A model generated the notes under the pieces. The model was not told where the DNA came from and searched no databases. It saw only the letters and a program-made list of their open reading frames with translations. This document shows, one piece after another, positions 51,570 to 59,558 of a stretch of 64,000 nucleotides of DNA. The stretch's first letter is position 1; each line of letters starts with the position of its first letter. This DNA comes from an uncultured Lachnospiraceae bacterium. GTDB lineage: Bacteria > Bacillota > Clostridia > Lachnospirales > Lachnospiraceae. The position numbers were made by a program, and so were the translations under genes. The DNA is taken from contig CAIFEV010000012.1 of NCBI GenBank assembly GCA_903789615.1, positions 1-64,000 of the forward strand, written 5' to 3'.

Positions 51570-53398
51570 TCAGGTATTACTATGACCATGGGCGCCGGCT
51601 GGACGAGCCGGAGGAAAAACAGGGACTCACAGAGGAAGAAGAGATAGCGCAGGCTGCCGGTGTGCTTGACGCGGGCGGCATTGTCTGCGTTCAGGGGGAC
51701 TCGGCCTACTATCTTGTGTGCCGGGCGGACGCCTTTCGGACGGTCCGCCAGCTGCGCATTCTGAAGCAGAGCTTTTACCGGCCGTTTGCCCTCGCATATG
51801 CGGACGCCGACGCCGCTGTGGCGGACTTTCCGGTGACAGAAGAAGAGCGCAGGGCGCTTGAGGATCCGGCGCGCCCGGTTGTTCTCGTTCCGGTTCCGGC
51901 GGACAGCAGTCCCGATCCGGTCCGGCTTTCTTTTCCGGAGCAGGGTGTCAGCCTGGCGCCGGGTCCGCTCCCTCTGAAACTGGCGAAAAGATGCGGAACG
52001 CTTGTGATCACCAGCGCCAACCGCTGGTACGAGAACACGCCGCAGGACGAGGAGGCACTCTCGGAGTGGATGCTGACGGCGTCTATGACAGCCGGGTTCA
52101 CGCTGATGAACTCCGCGCTTGTGTTTCTCGGGACTTCCGACGACTTTTCGCAGACGGCAGAGCAGTCCGTGATACGGCTGGTGAAAGGGTACCGCCAGGT
52201 CCTGCGGCGCGCCGCGGGAATGACAGACAGCCCGATTCCGCTTTCGGGCGGCCCGCGGGAAGATTACTTTGCCGCGGGGTCCGATGAGGACACAGCCTTC
52301 GCCTACACAAGCGGAAATCAGGCGTATCTGAGCCGAAACTTCGGAAGTCTCAGACGGGCGGAGGCGGCGGAGGCATACGGGCGGGAGCTCAAGGCGGCCC
52401 GCGCAAGGCTCGGCCTGTATCCGGATCACTGCGTGGCGGACTATTCCAGTCAGAGCGTGTCGGCGGCCATCACCGCCTACGAGGCGGGGAATGCCGGAAG
52501 GGGAATACCATTTGTCAGGATTCAGCACGAGGAAGCCCATGCGGCGTCGGTGCTGATGGAGAAAAATCCTTACACCCCGGCGGTCGCGGCGGTGTTTGAC
52601 AACGCACATCCCGGGACGGACGGGACCCTCTGGGGGATGGATTTCTTCAGCGTCTCGCACGGGACGATGGTGCGGGAGGCGGGACTGTTCCCCAGAGAGC
52701 TCATCGGGGACGGCTCTGTGCCGGGAAGTGCCGTGACGCTTGCCGGCAGTTACCTGAGCGACTGTGACGTGCGCTCGGCACTCCGGGAGAGCGGCGCCGG
52801 CGGATATATCCTGGAGAAAAATTTCCGCAGCCGCATCGCGGATCAGACCTGGACGGACAAAAAGGCGTCCGATCTTGTCTATGCGGCGGTTCTGCACAAG
52901 ATCAACACGACGCGCTCATCGTCTCTTGGTTCGCTTCTTTTCAGCGCGGCGGCGATTCTGGGCGGGGAAAAGGAAGTTCACTATCCGCTGGAGGCGCTGG
53001 ATATTCTGGACCGGCTCGCCTCGGAGGCAGAGGCGCCCGAACCGCTTGAAATCCGGATCGAAGAAGATGAGGACGGAAGGCCGCTTGGCAATGCGGCGCC
53101 GCTTTTTGACCGGATTGTGGACGGACTTAACGCCGGGAAAAGCCGTGCCAGCCTGGCTGCCGGCATTTTTCCGGCCATTGCACGGTACGCCGGGCAGACA
53201 ATTCAGATTCTCATGAAACGGACCGGTGTGGACCGCGTGATTTTAGCCGGCGGGCTGCTCGCAAACAGACGGCTGCTTGTCAGCGTTCTGGACGTGCTTG
53301 AAAAGACCGGCATCCGCCCGGATATCAACGAGATCGTGCCTCCCGGCGATCAGGGAATCGCTCTCGGTCAGGCATACGGGCTCCCCGGGGTCTTCTGA
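51566..53398 (+). CDS. HypF-like protein (YrdC + Kae1-like domains only)
   Basis: 610 residues. It corresponds to the C-terminal two-thirds of hydrogenase maturation factor HypF. A YrdC/Sua5-type domain (about 30-215, with LRILKQSFYRPFALAYAD and VITSANRWYENTP) is followed by a Kae1-like carbamoyltransferase domain with the metal motif RIQHEEAHAASVL, GTDGTLWGMDFF, and LAGGLLANRRLL. The acylphosphatase and zinc-finger domains of HypF are absent, so it could not hydrolyse carbamoyl phosphate by itself in the known way. Several YrdC motifs differ (GDSAYYLVC for GGYHLVC). No hyp or hydrogenase genes are near. A carbamoyl- or adenylate-transfer role on another target is possible. Confidence 0.8.
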   Translation: MIRYYYDHGRRLDEPEEKQGLTEEEEIAQAAGVLDAGGIVCVQGDSAYYLVCRADAFRTVRQLRILKQSFYRPFALAYADADAAVADFPVTEEERRALEDPARPVVLVPVPADSSPDPVRLSFPEQGVSLAPGPLPLKLAKRCGTLVITSANRWYENTPQDEEALSEWMLTASMTAGFTLMNSALVFLGTSDDFSQTAEQSVIRLVKGYRQVLRRAAGMTDSPIPLSGGPREDYFAAGSDEDTAFAYTSGNQAYLSRNFGSLRRAEAAEAYGRELKAARARLGLYPDHCVADYSSQSVSAAITAYEAGNAGRGIPFVRIQHEEAHAASVLMEKNPYTPAVAAVFDNAHPGTDGTLWGMDFFSVSHGTMVREAGLFPRELIGDGSVPGSAVTLAGSYLSDCDVRSALRESGAGGYILEKNFRSRIADQTWTDKKASDLVYAAVLHKINTTRSSSLGSLLFSAAAILGGEKEVHYPLEALDILDRLASEAEAPEPLEIRIEEDEDGRPLGNAAPLFDRIVDGLNAGKSRASLAAGIFPAIARYAGQTIQILMKRTGVDRVILAGGLLANRRLLVSVLDVLEKTGIRPDINEIVPPGDQGIALGQAYGLPGVF

Positions 53399-53429
53399 GT
53401 GTTTCGGCCTCCCCCGTGCGCAGCGGCTC

Positions 53430-53458
53430 TTGCGGCACCCTGACCGGAAGACTATAAT
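53430..53458 (+). promoter_or_regulatory. Promoter of the aquaporin gene
   Basis: TTGCGG (53430-53435), 17-bp spacer, TATAAT (53453-53458). Confidence 0.65.
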
Positions 53459-53530
53459 GGACGGAATACAGGGCGCGGACTGGAAAGCGCCTTCTGTACA
53501 ACCGTCACATCTGACTTAGGAGGCAGAAAC

Positions 53531-54493
53531 ATGTTGAAAAAATTCCTGGCCGAATTCATCGGCACCTTCCTTCTGGTGTTCCTGTGCTGCGGCGCTGCAT
53601 CTTATACCGCGGGCTATCAGGGATATCTGGGGACGGTCGGCATCGCCCTGATATTCGGTCTTGTGCTCACCGGCCTGTGCTACACCATCGGGCACGTGTC
53701 CGGGTCGCACGTCAATCCGGCCGTTTCCATCGCCATGTGGGTGGCCGGCAGACTTTCCACACTGGAGTTCTTTGTGTACATCTGTGCACAGTTCCTCGGC
53801 GGCATCGTGGCCGGCTTCGGCCTTTATGTGCTGAGTCGCACGTTCTCTTCTGACCGCCTGTCGCTCTTCGTGGCAAATGGCTACAACCTCACAGGACTTG
53901 GCGTAAACGGGTACGGGAGCGCCTCCTCATTCCTTGAGATCAGTGCTCTGGGCGCGGCGTGCATCGAAGTGATCCTCACCTTCTTCTTCGTCTGGGTCGT
54001 TCTCACCGTGAGTGCGAAGCAGGAGTACCAGGCGGTATCCGGAATCGTGATCGGCGCTGCTCTCACGGCGGTTCATCTTTTCGGCATTCCATTCACGGGA
54101 ACCAGCGTGAACCCGGCCAGAAGCTTCGGACCAGCGCTTGCCGTGTACGTGTGCAAGGGCGACGCGACGGCCCTGAGCCAGTCGGTCGTCTTTATCCTTG
54201 CTCCGCTGGTGGGCGGTCTTCTGGCGGCGTTTGTATATGCCCTGTTCTTAAAGAGCGGCGATGACGCGGCAGCTGAGGCCGTCGGGGAAGCAGACGACGC
54301 GGTGGACAATGCGGAAGCGGCTGCGGGAGCGGAACCGGAAACAGCCGGGACGGCCGCGCAGGAGATAAAGGCCGCATCGGAAGGCGGCGCAGGCGCCCAA
54401 AAAGCGCAGGAAGTGTCCGCTGAAGAGGAAGACACGAAAGACGGAGATGCGGAGGAAAGCATCGAGATCCAGGAGACTGGATCAGACAATTAA
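53531..54493 (+). CDS. Aquaporin (AqpZ-like) with acidic C-terminal tail
   Basis: 320 residues. Six helices and two half-helices with HVNPAVS and SVNPARSFGPA. The Arg after NPA, with His in TAVHLFGIPF, matches the narrow water-selective filter of AqpZ more than GlpF. About 85 residues after the last helix (about 235-320) are Ala/Glu/Asp/Gly-rich and hydrophilic, unusual for bacterial aquaporins of about 230 residues. It passes water across the cytoplasmic membrane. ATG at 53531 follows TTAGGAGG. It is monocistronic. Confidence 0.92.
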   Translation: MLKKFLAEFIGTFLLVFLCCGAASYTAGYQGYLGTVGIALIFGLVLTGLCYTIGHVSGSHVNPAVSIAMWVAGRLSTLEFFVYICAQFLGGIVAGFGLYVLSRTFSSDRLSLFVANGYNLTGLGVNGYGSASSFLEISALGAACIEVILTFFFVWVVLTVSAKQEYQAVSGIVIGAALTAVHLFGIPFTGTSVNPARSFGPALAVYVCKGDATALSQSVVFILAPLVGGLLAAFVYALFLKSGDDAAAEAVGEADDAVDNAEAAAGAEPETAGTAAQEIKAASEGGAGAQKAQEVSAEEEDTKDGDAEESIEIQETGSDN

Positions 54494-54532
54494 GCTTTAA
54501 AGATTGTGTCAGGCTGCTGCCGACGGCTTTTT

Positions 54533-54555
54533 GGCCGGGGCGGCGGCCTTTTTTT
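54533..54555 (+). terminator. Terminator of the aquaporin gene
   Basis: GGCCG (54533-54537) and CGGCC (54544-54548) followed by seven T residues; a second GCGGCC plus T run follows. Confidence 0.75.
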
Positions 54556-54605
54556 GCGGCCTTTTTTCAGATGGTTTTTTCTGCGTGCGTTCCGTGTGAA
54601 GCGTA

Positions 54606-54634
54606 TTGACACGACAGGCGCCTGCCGGTATAAT
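54606..54634 (+). promoter_or_regulatory. Consensus promoter of the Tad pilus locus
   Basis: TTGACA (54606-54611), 17-bp spacer, TATAAT (54629-54634), a perfect match to sigma-A consensus. Start is predicted near 54641. Confidence 0.85.
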
Positions 54635-54640
54635 AATCCT

Positions 54641-54969
54641 GCAAGGGGTAAACAATCCCGCATGCATCTTTTTCACGCTGTGGTTTCCACAGCTCTTGGG
54701 CATTTCCGCTCAGAAATTTTCCATTTTACAAATATCCGGGGGAATATTGTGTAGTCTTTTTTTGCTGTCAGGAAGAGCGTGAGGTTTCGCATTCCGGCTG
54801 GTGTCAGACGCCGGAACATCTTTCCCGGACAGCCTGCTGAATCAGACAGCATTTCTTTGCGCGCGGTTTCCCGGAAATCCGCAGAAGGATGCAAAGATCT
54901 GCTTCTGTTTGTGAACCTTTTTTTCTGATGCGAGTCATTCGCAAGTCATTTTCCCTGGGGGAGGGATCT
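54641..54969 (+). other. Long untranslated leader of the Tad locus
   Basis: About 330 nt without a convincing gene. It holds hairpin GCTGTGG/CCACAGC (about 54679-54695), a T7 tract at 54749-54755, a CCGGC/GCCGG hairpin (about 54795-54815), and AGTCATT repeated with an 11-bp period at 54933-54939 and 54944-54950. A 30-codon ORF (ATG 54661, stop 54754) has no good ribosome site. I do not recognise a c-di-GMP, T-box or other known riboswitch. Confidence 0.4.
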
Positions 54970-55992
54970 ATGAGCACACATGTCTGCGCGGTCTTTGACC
55001 GCGACCAGCAGTACGCCAGAAGACTGGCCGGCGCGCTGTCAGCCCGGCGGGATCTTCCGTTTTATGTGAAGCTTTTCACCGGCCGGCAGGAACTGTGCCG
55101 GTATCTGCAGACAGAGAGTCCCGAAGTTCTGCTTATCGGAGCCGACAGCTTCGGCGATGACATCCGGCATCTGTATTCCGGAAATCTGCTGCTTCTTCTG
55201 GAAGAGGCAGGAGCGGATACCGGGGAGGAAGGAATTTCCGGTATTTTCAAGTATCAGAGCTTCAGCAGCTTCGTGCGGCAGCTGATGGGATACTGCGGGC
55301 AGAAGATGCTAACCGGGCAGGAAGAACTGCGCATCTTCGGATTTTATTCGTTTATGCCGGCGTATGCCGCGTCCTGCCTCGCGGCACTCTCCGCGTGGCA
55401 GCTCGGATCCGGCAGCGAGGCAGCCCCGGAAAAAGCGCTCTTTCTGAATCTCGATGAATTCTCCTGCCTGATTCCGATGCTCCCGGCTGTTTCCGGAAAG
55501 ACACTGTCTGACGCCGTGTACGCGTATCGAAAGGACGAGTCGTGCTGCGGCGGAAAACTCGCGCAGATGACGGGAGAAAATGCCTGGTTCTGGTATCTGG
55601 CGCCATTTATCTGCGCGGAAGACTGTGCGCAGATGCAGCCTGCCGAGCTTTCCGGGTTTCTGCGCGCCATGGCGGAGGCTCTCGGCATCACCACCGTGGT
55701 CCTTGACATCGGCCAGGCGTTTCCGAGAGTGTGGGACCTGTTCCCGGTCTGCGACACGGTCTTTATCGCACAGGACGACAACTCGTCCGGACGCGTCGAT
55801 GCGCTGGCAGAGTATCTTGTGGCTTCCGGGAGGGAGACACTGCCTGAGCGGATCGTGCGCGTTCCGTTTACTGCCTGCCGCCTGCCTGACGGCTGCTTTT
55901 TACAGCCCCCGGGTGCACAACTCAGAAAGCAGATCCCCGGGCAGATTGCGGCGGCCCGGGCGGGGACCTCCGGCTTTGCGGAGCGGAGGTGA
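54970..55992 (+). CDS. TadZ-like protein with degenerate ATPase site
   Basis: 340 residues. Residues 1-110 resemble a response-regulator-like domain (CAVFDRDQQYARRLAGALS then EVLLIGADSF); the phosphoacceptor is uncertain. Residues about 118-330 look like the ParA/MinD-type ATPase of TadZ/CpaE. The P-loop place reads FGFYSFMPAYAASCLAA, without a GKGGxGKT, so it probably does not bind ATP in the normal way. TadZ helps position the Tad machine at a pole. ATG at 54970 follows GGGGGAGGG. First gene of the Tad locus; its stop overlaps a short frame leading to cpaF. Confidence 0.75.
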   Translation: MSTHVCAVFDRDQQYARRLAGALSARRDLPFYVKLFTGRQELCRYLQTESPEVLLIGADSFGDDIRHLYSGNLLLLLEEAGADTGEEGISGIFKYQSFSSFVRQLMGYCGQKMLTGQEELRIFGFYSFMPAYAASCLAALSAWQLGSGSEAAPEKALFLNLDEFSCLIPMLPAVSGKTLSDAVYAYRKDESCCGGKLAQMTGENAWFWYLAPFICAEDCAQMQPAELSGFLRAMAEALGITTVVLDIGQAFPRVWDLFPVCDTVFIAQDDNSSGRVDALAEYLVASGRETLPERIVRVPFTACRLPDGCFLQPPGAQLRKQIPGQIAAARAGTSGFAERR

Positions 55993-55997
55993 TGCGT

Positions 55998-56165
55998 ATG
56001 TATCAGGCTCTGAAAGGCAGAAGGGGGCTTGGAGTTGGAAAACCGGGACAGCGCGGCAGACCGGTGCCTGCCGGAAGAAAAGTACAGGGGCGTTCTGACC
56101 TGCTTCCTGGAAAAAACAGCACAGGACAGAGAGTATTCCGATGCGGAAATCCGGGACCTCATTGA
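55998..56165 (+). other. Short ORF with strong ribosome site, out of frame with cpaF
   Basis: 55 codons from ATG 55998 to TGA 56163. GGAGGTG (55984-55990) lies seven bases before the ATG, the best ribosome site at this junction. The frame is +1 relative to the ATPase gene. Removing one base in the G5 run at 56023-56027 would join its first 10 codons to the ATPase. See the finding on a frameshift. Confidence 0.4.
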
Positions 56166-57294
56166 AGAGACACTGGAAGAGTACAGCCGGCATACCATGC
56201 TTTCCATCCGGGAGAAAAGTGATATCGGCCGCGAAATCTTCAACTCCGTCCGCCGGCTGGGGCTTCTCACGGATCTTCTGGAGGACGACAGTGTCACGGA
56301 AATCATGGTAAATGGTCTGGATCCCGTTTACATCGAACAGAACGGCAGGATCCGGCAGCTTTCCCGGCGCTTCGGCTCTATACAGGAACTGGAAAACACA
56401 GCCCAGCACATCGCCGGAATGTCGGACCGCACGGTGAATACCGCTTCTCCCATCGTGGACTCTCATCTGGAGGACGGATCCCGCGTGTGCATTGTTCTTC
56501 CGCCGGCCGCTCCGGACGGCCCGATCCTCACGATCCGGAAATTCAGCCGGGACGAGCTGACGATGAGGGACCTCACGGCTGCCGGCACACTCTCAGGGCA
56601 GGCCGCAGAGTTTCTGGCCGACGCGGTCCGGGCAAGGTACAACATTTTTATCTCAGGGGGCACAGGGGCCGGCAAGACAACGGTTCTGAACGCTCTTTCC
56701 GAATTTATTCCGTCCGGCGAGCGGGTGGTCACCATCGAAGACTCGCTGGAACTTCAGCTGAAAACCGTAAAAAATCTGGTGCGACTTGAAAGCAGGAACG
56801 CGACTTCCGACCGGAAAAGCGCCATCACCATCCGCGATCTCATCCGTGCAAGTCTCCGGCTCAGGCCGGACCGCATAATCGTAGGCGAAGTCCGGGATGA
56901 GGCGGCTATCGACATGCTGCAGGCCATGAATACGGGGCACGCAGGTTCCCTGTCGACCGGCCACGGCAACTCACCGTCCGACATGATGGAGCGCCTGGCG
57001 ACCATGTGCCTGATGGGAATGGAGAACATGCCGCTGGCGGCGGTCCGGCAGCAGATCGCGTCGGCGCTGGAACTGATCATACATCTGGGACGTCTGCAGG
57101 ACGGGAGCCGCCGGGTGCTTTCCATATCGGAAATCTGCGGAACAGAGAACGGCAGGATACAGCTTCACGAGCTGTTTTGCTTTAAACAGACGGAGATACG
57201 GGGAGGAAAAGTATATGGGACACTTGTCAGGACGGCTGAGCCGCTATATCAGACCGGAAAGATGCACGCCGCGGGGATTGCAGATTACGGGTAA
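56029..57294 (+). CDS. Type IVb pilus assembly ATPase CpaF/TadA
   Basis: 421 residues. The N-terminal domain (DLLEDDSVTEIMVNGLDPVYIEQ) leads to a secretion ATPase core. Walker A is GGTGAGKTTVLNAL, the Asp box is VTIEDSLELQL, and Walker B is RPDRIIVGEVRDEAAIDML. The His box TGHAGSLSTGHGNS is typical of CpaF. It is a hexameric cytoplasmic motor that drives pilin polymerisation. Only TTG codons (56029 or 56035) are available as starts in this frame, and the stronger upstream ATG is out of frame. Its end overlaps the TadB gene by 80 bp. Confidence 0.88.
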   Translation: MELENRDSAADRCLPEEKYRGVLTCFLEKTAQDREYSDAEIRDLIEETLEEYSRHTMLSIREKSDIGREIFNSVRRLGLLTDLLEDDSVTEIMVNGLDPVYIEQNGRIRQLSRRFGSIQELENTAQHIAGMSDRTVNTASPIVDSHLEDGSRVCIVLPPAAPDGPILTIRKFSRDELTMRDLTAAGTLSGQAAEFLADAVRARYNIFISGGTGAGKTTVLNALSEFIPSGERVVTIEDSLELQLKTVKNLVRLESRNATSDRKSAITIRDLIRASLRLRPDRIIVGEVRDEAAIDMLQAMNTGHAGSLSTGHGNSPSDMMERLATMCLMGMENMPLAAVRQQIASALELIIHLGRLQDGSRRVLSISEICGTENGRIQLHELFCFKQTEIRGGKVYGTLVRTAEPLYQTGKMHAAGIADYG

Positions 57295-58000
57295 GGAATA
57301 TGCGTGCGCCCTGGCGGTCGGGGGTGCTGTCGCCGTACTTACCGCCTGGCTGTTCTACGACAGCCCGGCAGGGCTCATCGCCGGCATCCCGTTTCTGTAC
57401 CTGTACGTTCAGCAGTCGGCGTCAGACTGCCGCCAGAGACGGAAAGACCGGGATGAGCGGAAGTTCAGGGACGGGATTCAGGCCGTTGCTGCATCGCTTT
57501 CAGCCGGCGCATCGCCGGAGCGCGCATTTGCCGACGGATGGAGGGAACTGACGCTTCTGTACGGTGAGGAGGATGCCATGACAGTAAACTTTGCGCGCAT
57601 CGTGCGCAGAAACCGGAGCGGTGTGCCGCTGGAAACGGCGCTGCGGGAATTCGCCGCCGCCAGCCGCTCGGATCCGGTCCGGGATTTTGCGGAGGTTTTT
57701 GAGTGCGCGAAGCGTCTTGGCGGAAGTCTTGTGTCCATCATATCCGGTACCGTCCGTCTGCTGTCGGACGAACAGGAGGTGAAGCAGGAGATCGGAACCG
57801 TCTTGAGCGGCAGGAAGTTTGAGCAGCGGATCATGTCCGGTATGCCGTTTGCCCTGATTCTCTACCTGAGGCTCACGATGCCGGGATTTCTCGCTCCGCT
57901 GTATAAGAATCCGGCCGGAATTCTTGTCATGAGTGCTTCCCTGGCGGTGATGGCGGCTGCATGGCTGCTCGGCAGAAAGATATCGGACATCCGGATTTGA
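57215..58000 (+). CDS. TadB-like type II/IV secretion inner-membrane protein
   Basis: 261 residues. Two N-terminal membrane helices (about 28-65), a T2SSF cytoplasmic helical bundle (about 80-200, IQAVAASLSAGASPERAF and AKRLGGSLVSIISGTVRLL), and two C-terminal helices (about 210-255). It is the platform protein that works with the ATPase. ATG at 57215 has GGGGAGG about eight bases upstream and lies inside the end of the ATPase gene, so the two are translationally coupled. Confidence 0.85.
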   Translation: MGHLSGRLSRYIRPERCTPRGLQITGKEYACALAVGGAVAVLTAWLFYDSPAGLIAGIPFLYLYVQQSASDCRQRRKDRDERKFRDGIQAVAASLSAGASPERAFADGWRELTLLYGEEDAMTVNFARIVRRNRSGVPLETALREFAAASRSDPVRDFAEVFECAKRLGGSLVSIISGTVRLLSDEQEVKQEIGTVLSGRKFEQRIMSGMPFALILYLRLTMPGFLAPLYKNPAGILVMSASLAVMAAAWLLGRKISDIRI

Positions 58001-58060
58001 AGGCAGGAAACACAGGCCGGTACAGGCATTGATTTACGAGACGGATATAGAGAGGGACAC

Positions 58061-59317
58061 ATGAAAGCGGAAAACTTTCTGCAGGGCAGGAAAGTCCGGA
58101 GGCTCCCGGAGTCCATACAGAAATCCATGCTGATCGCGGCGCTGACAGTTCTGCTGTTTCTTGCGGACTGGGCGGTGACGCGCAGGGGCGCCGGGAACGT
58201 GAACGGGATCGAAAGAGAAAATCATGCACGGACGGTGCAGCTTGTGGCGCAGGCAGAAGACGGAACGCCCGCGCCGGTAACCGTACGGGTGCAGCCGAAG
58301 GAAATTTCCGCAGAGGAAGCCGCTGCTCTGACCGAGGAGGCGGCGCACAGTCTTAGGGAAGAAATCCTCGGGGACAATACGGATCTGGAGCATGTGTCAC
58401 AGAATCTGAAGCTCATTACACAGACAGAGGAAGGACGGGTTACCGTTTCCTGGCGCTCATCATCCCCTTCTGTTATCGACGCGGCGGGAAACGTGAATAC
58501 GGATGCGCTGCTTACAGGAGAGGAAAAGCCGGTACAGCTCACCGCGCAGATAGAAGCCGGAAGTGTAAGGCATCTTGAGAGAATCGATGTCACAGTGTGT
58601 GCACCCCGGCGCAGCGAAGAGCAGGAGTTTCAGGCACAGGTGAGAAAAGCGGTGGAGAGTGCCGAGGAGGATTCGAGGGGCGGGGACGAGTTTGTGCTTC
58701 CGGAGGAGATTGCAGGGCAGAAGGTGACATTTGCCGGGAACTCAGAATCTGCGCCTTCACCGGCCATTCTGATCATAGGCGGTGCGGCGGCCGCTGCCTT
58801 CCCTGCCCGGGAGCAGCAGAAAAAAAGACAGGATGAGAAGAAACGCCGGGACCTTCTCGGGGAGGACTACTCGGAGCTGGTGCTGAAGATCACCCTTTTT
58901 ATCGGTGCCGGCATGACGGTGCGCAGGGCATTTGAGCGGATCGCACAGGGATACATTTCCGACCGTAAGGCGGGAGTCACGGAAAAAAGGCCGGCCTATG
59001 AGGCCATCGTGCAGACGGTGCGGGCGCTAAGGCTGGGTGCGCCCGAGACAGAGAGCTGGGTGCGGTTCGGGCAGATGTGCGGAACGCGGGAATACCGCAA
59101 ACTGGGCAGCTGCCTGGCGGAAAATCAGAGAAAGGGCAGCGGCCATCTGACCCGGATTCTGGAAGCGGAGGCAGCCGGAAGTTTTGAGGAGCGGAAGAGA
59201 CAGGCACGTCAAAGAGGCGAGGAGGCTGCCACAAGGCTTATCCTTCCGCTGATGCTGATGCTGGGAGCAGTGATGGCCATCATACTGGTCCCGGCACTGA
59301 TGTCCTTTGCCGTGTGA
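58061..59317 (+). CDS. TadC-like platform protein with inserted soluble domain
   Basis: 418 residues. One helix (about 22-39) is followed by about 190 residues that are predicted outside the cytoplasm. Part of these (about 105-180, NLKLITQTEEGRVTVSWRSSSPSVIDAAGNV) resembles an atrophied bacterial Ig-like domain. A second helix follows (about 232-249), then a charged stretch and the T2SSF bundle (about 270-390) and a final helix (392-416). Ordinary TadC has no such insert. The bundle KITLFIGAGMTVRRAFERIAQ and ACLAENQRKGSGHLTRILE-type segments fit TadC. ATG at 58061 follows GAGGGAC. It acts with TadB in the pilus base. Confidence 0.75.
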   Translation: MKAENFLQGRKVRRLPESIQKSMLIAALTVLLFLADWAVTRRGAGNVNGIERENHARTVQLVAQAEDGTPAPVTVRVQPKEISAEEAAALTEEAAHSLREEILGDNTDLEHVSQNLKLITQTEEGRVTVSWRSSSPSVIDAAGNVNTDALLTGEEKPVQLTAQIEAGSVRHLERIDVTVCAPRRSEEQEFQAQVRKAVESAEEDSRGGDEFVLPEEIAGQKVTFAGNSESAPSPAILIIGGAAAAAFPAREQQKKRQDEKKRRDLLGEDYSELVLKITLFIGAGMTVRRAFERIAQGYISDRKAGVTEKRPAYEAIVQTVRALRLGAPETESWVRFGQMCGTREYRKLGSCLAENQRKGSGHLTRILEAEAAGSFEERKRQARQRGEEAATRLILPLMLMLGAVMAIILVPALMSFAV

Positions 59318-59366
59318 GAGAGACGGAAAACATGTCAGGCGCAAGACGCCGGAAAGAGAGGAAGCT

Positions 59367-59558
59367 ATGTGGACGGTAATCGGCCTTTTGCAGGATGTGC
59401 TCAGGAGATTCCACAGAGATGAAGAAGGAGTCGGAACGGTGGAAATTATTCTGATCACCATTGTGGTGATCGGGCTGGTAGTTCTTTTCAAGGACAGTAT
59501 CTATGACCTGGTGGAATCGCTGACCGAGACCATGAAAAACCAGGCATCGTCGATATGA
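59367..59558 (+). CDS. Flp-type IVb pilin
   Basis: 63 residues. A short leader ends at EEG, followed by VGTVEIILITIVVIGLVVLFKDSIY. Cleavage after the Gly would leave Val1 and Glu5, the pattern of Flp pilins processed by the prepilin peptidase downstream. The hydrophobic stretch forms the pilus core helix. ATG at 59367 has GAGAGG five to ten bases upstream; a longer in-frame ATG exists at 59307 but overlaps the TadC gene. It overlaps the next gene by four bases. Confidence 0.88.
   Translation: MWTVIGLLQDVLRRFHRDEEGVGTVEIILITIVVIGLVVLFKDSIYDLVESLTETMKNQASSI

Noticed and set aside
54661-54754. 30-codon ORF in the Tad leader
   Set aside because: No Shine-Dalgarno at a usable distance and no recognisable sequence; kept only as part of the leader description.
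54641-54969. c-di-GMP riboswitch in the Tad leader
   Set aside because: A plausible regulator of pili in clostridia, but the conserved GEMM core was not found by eye.
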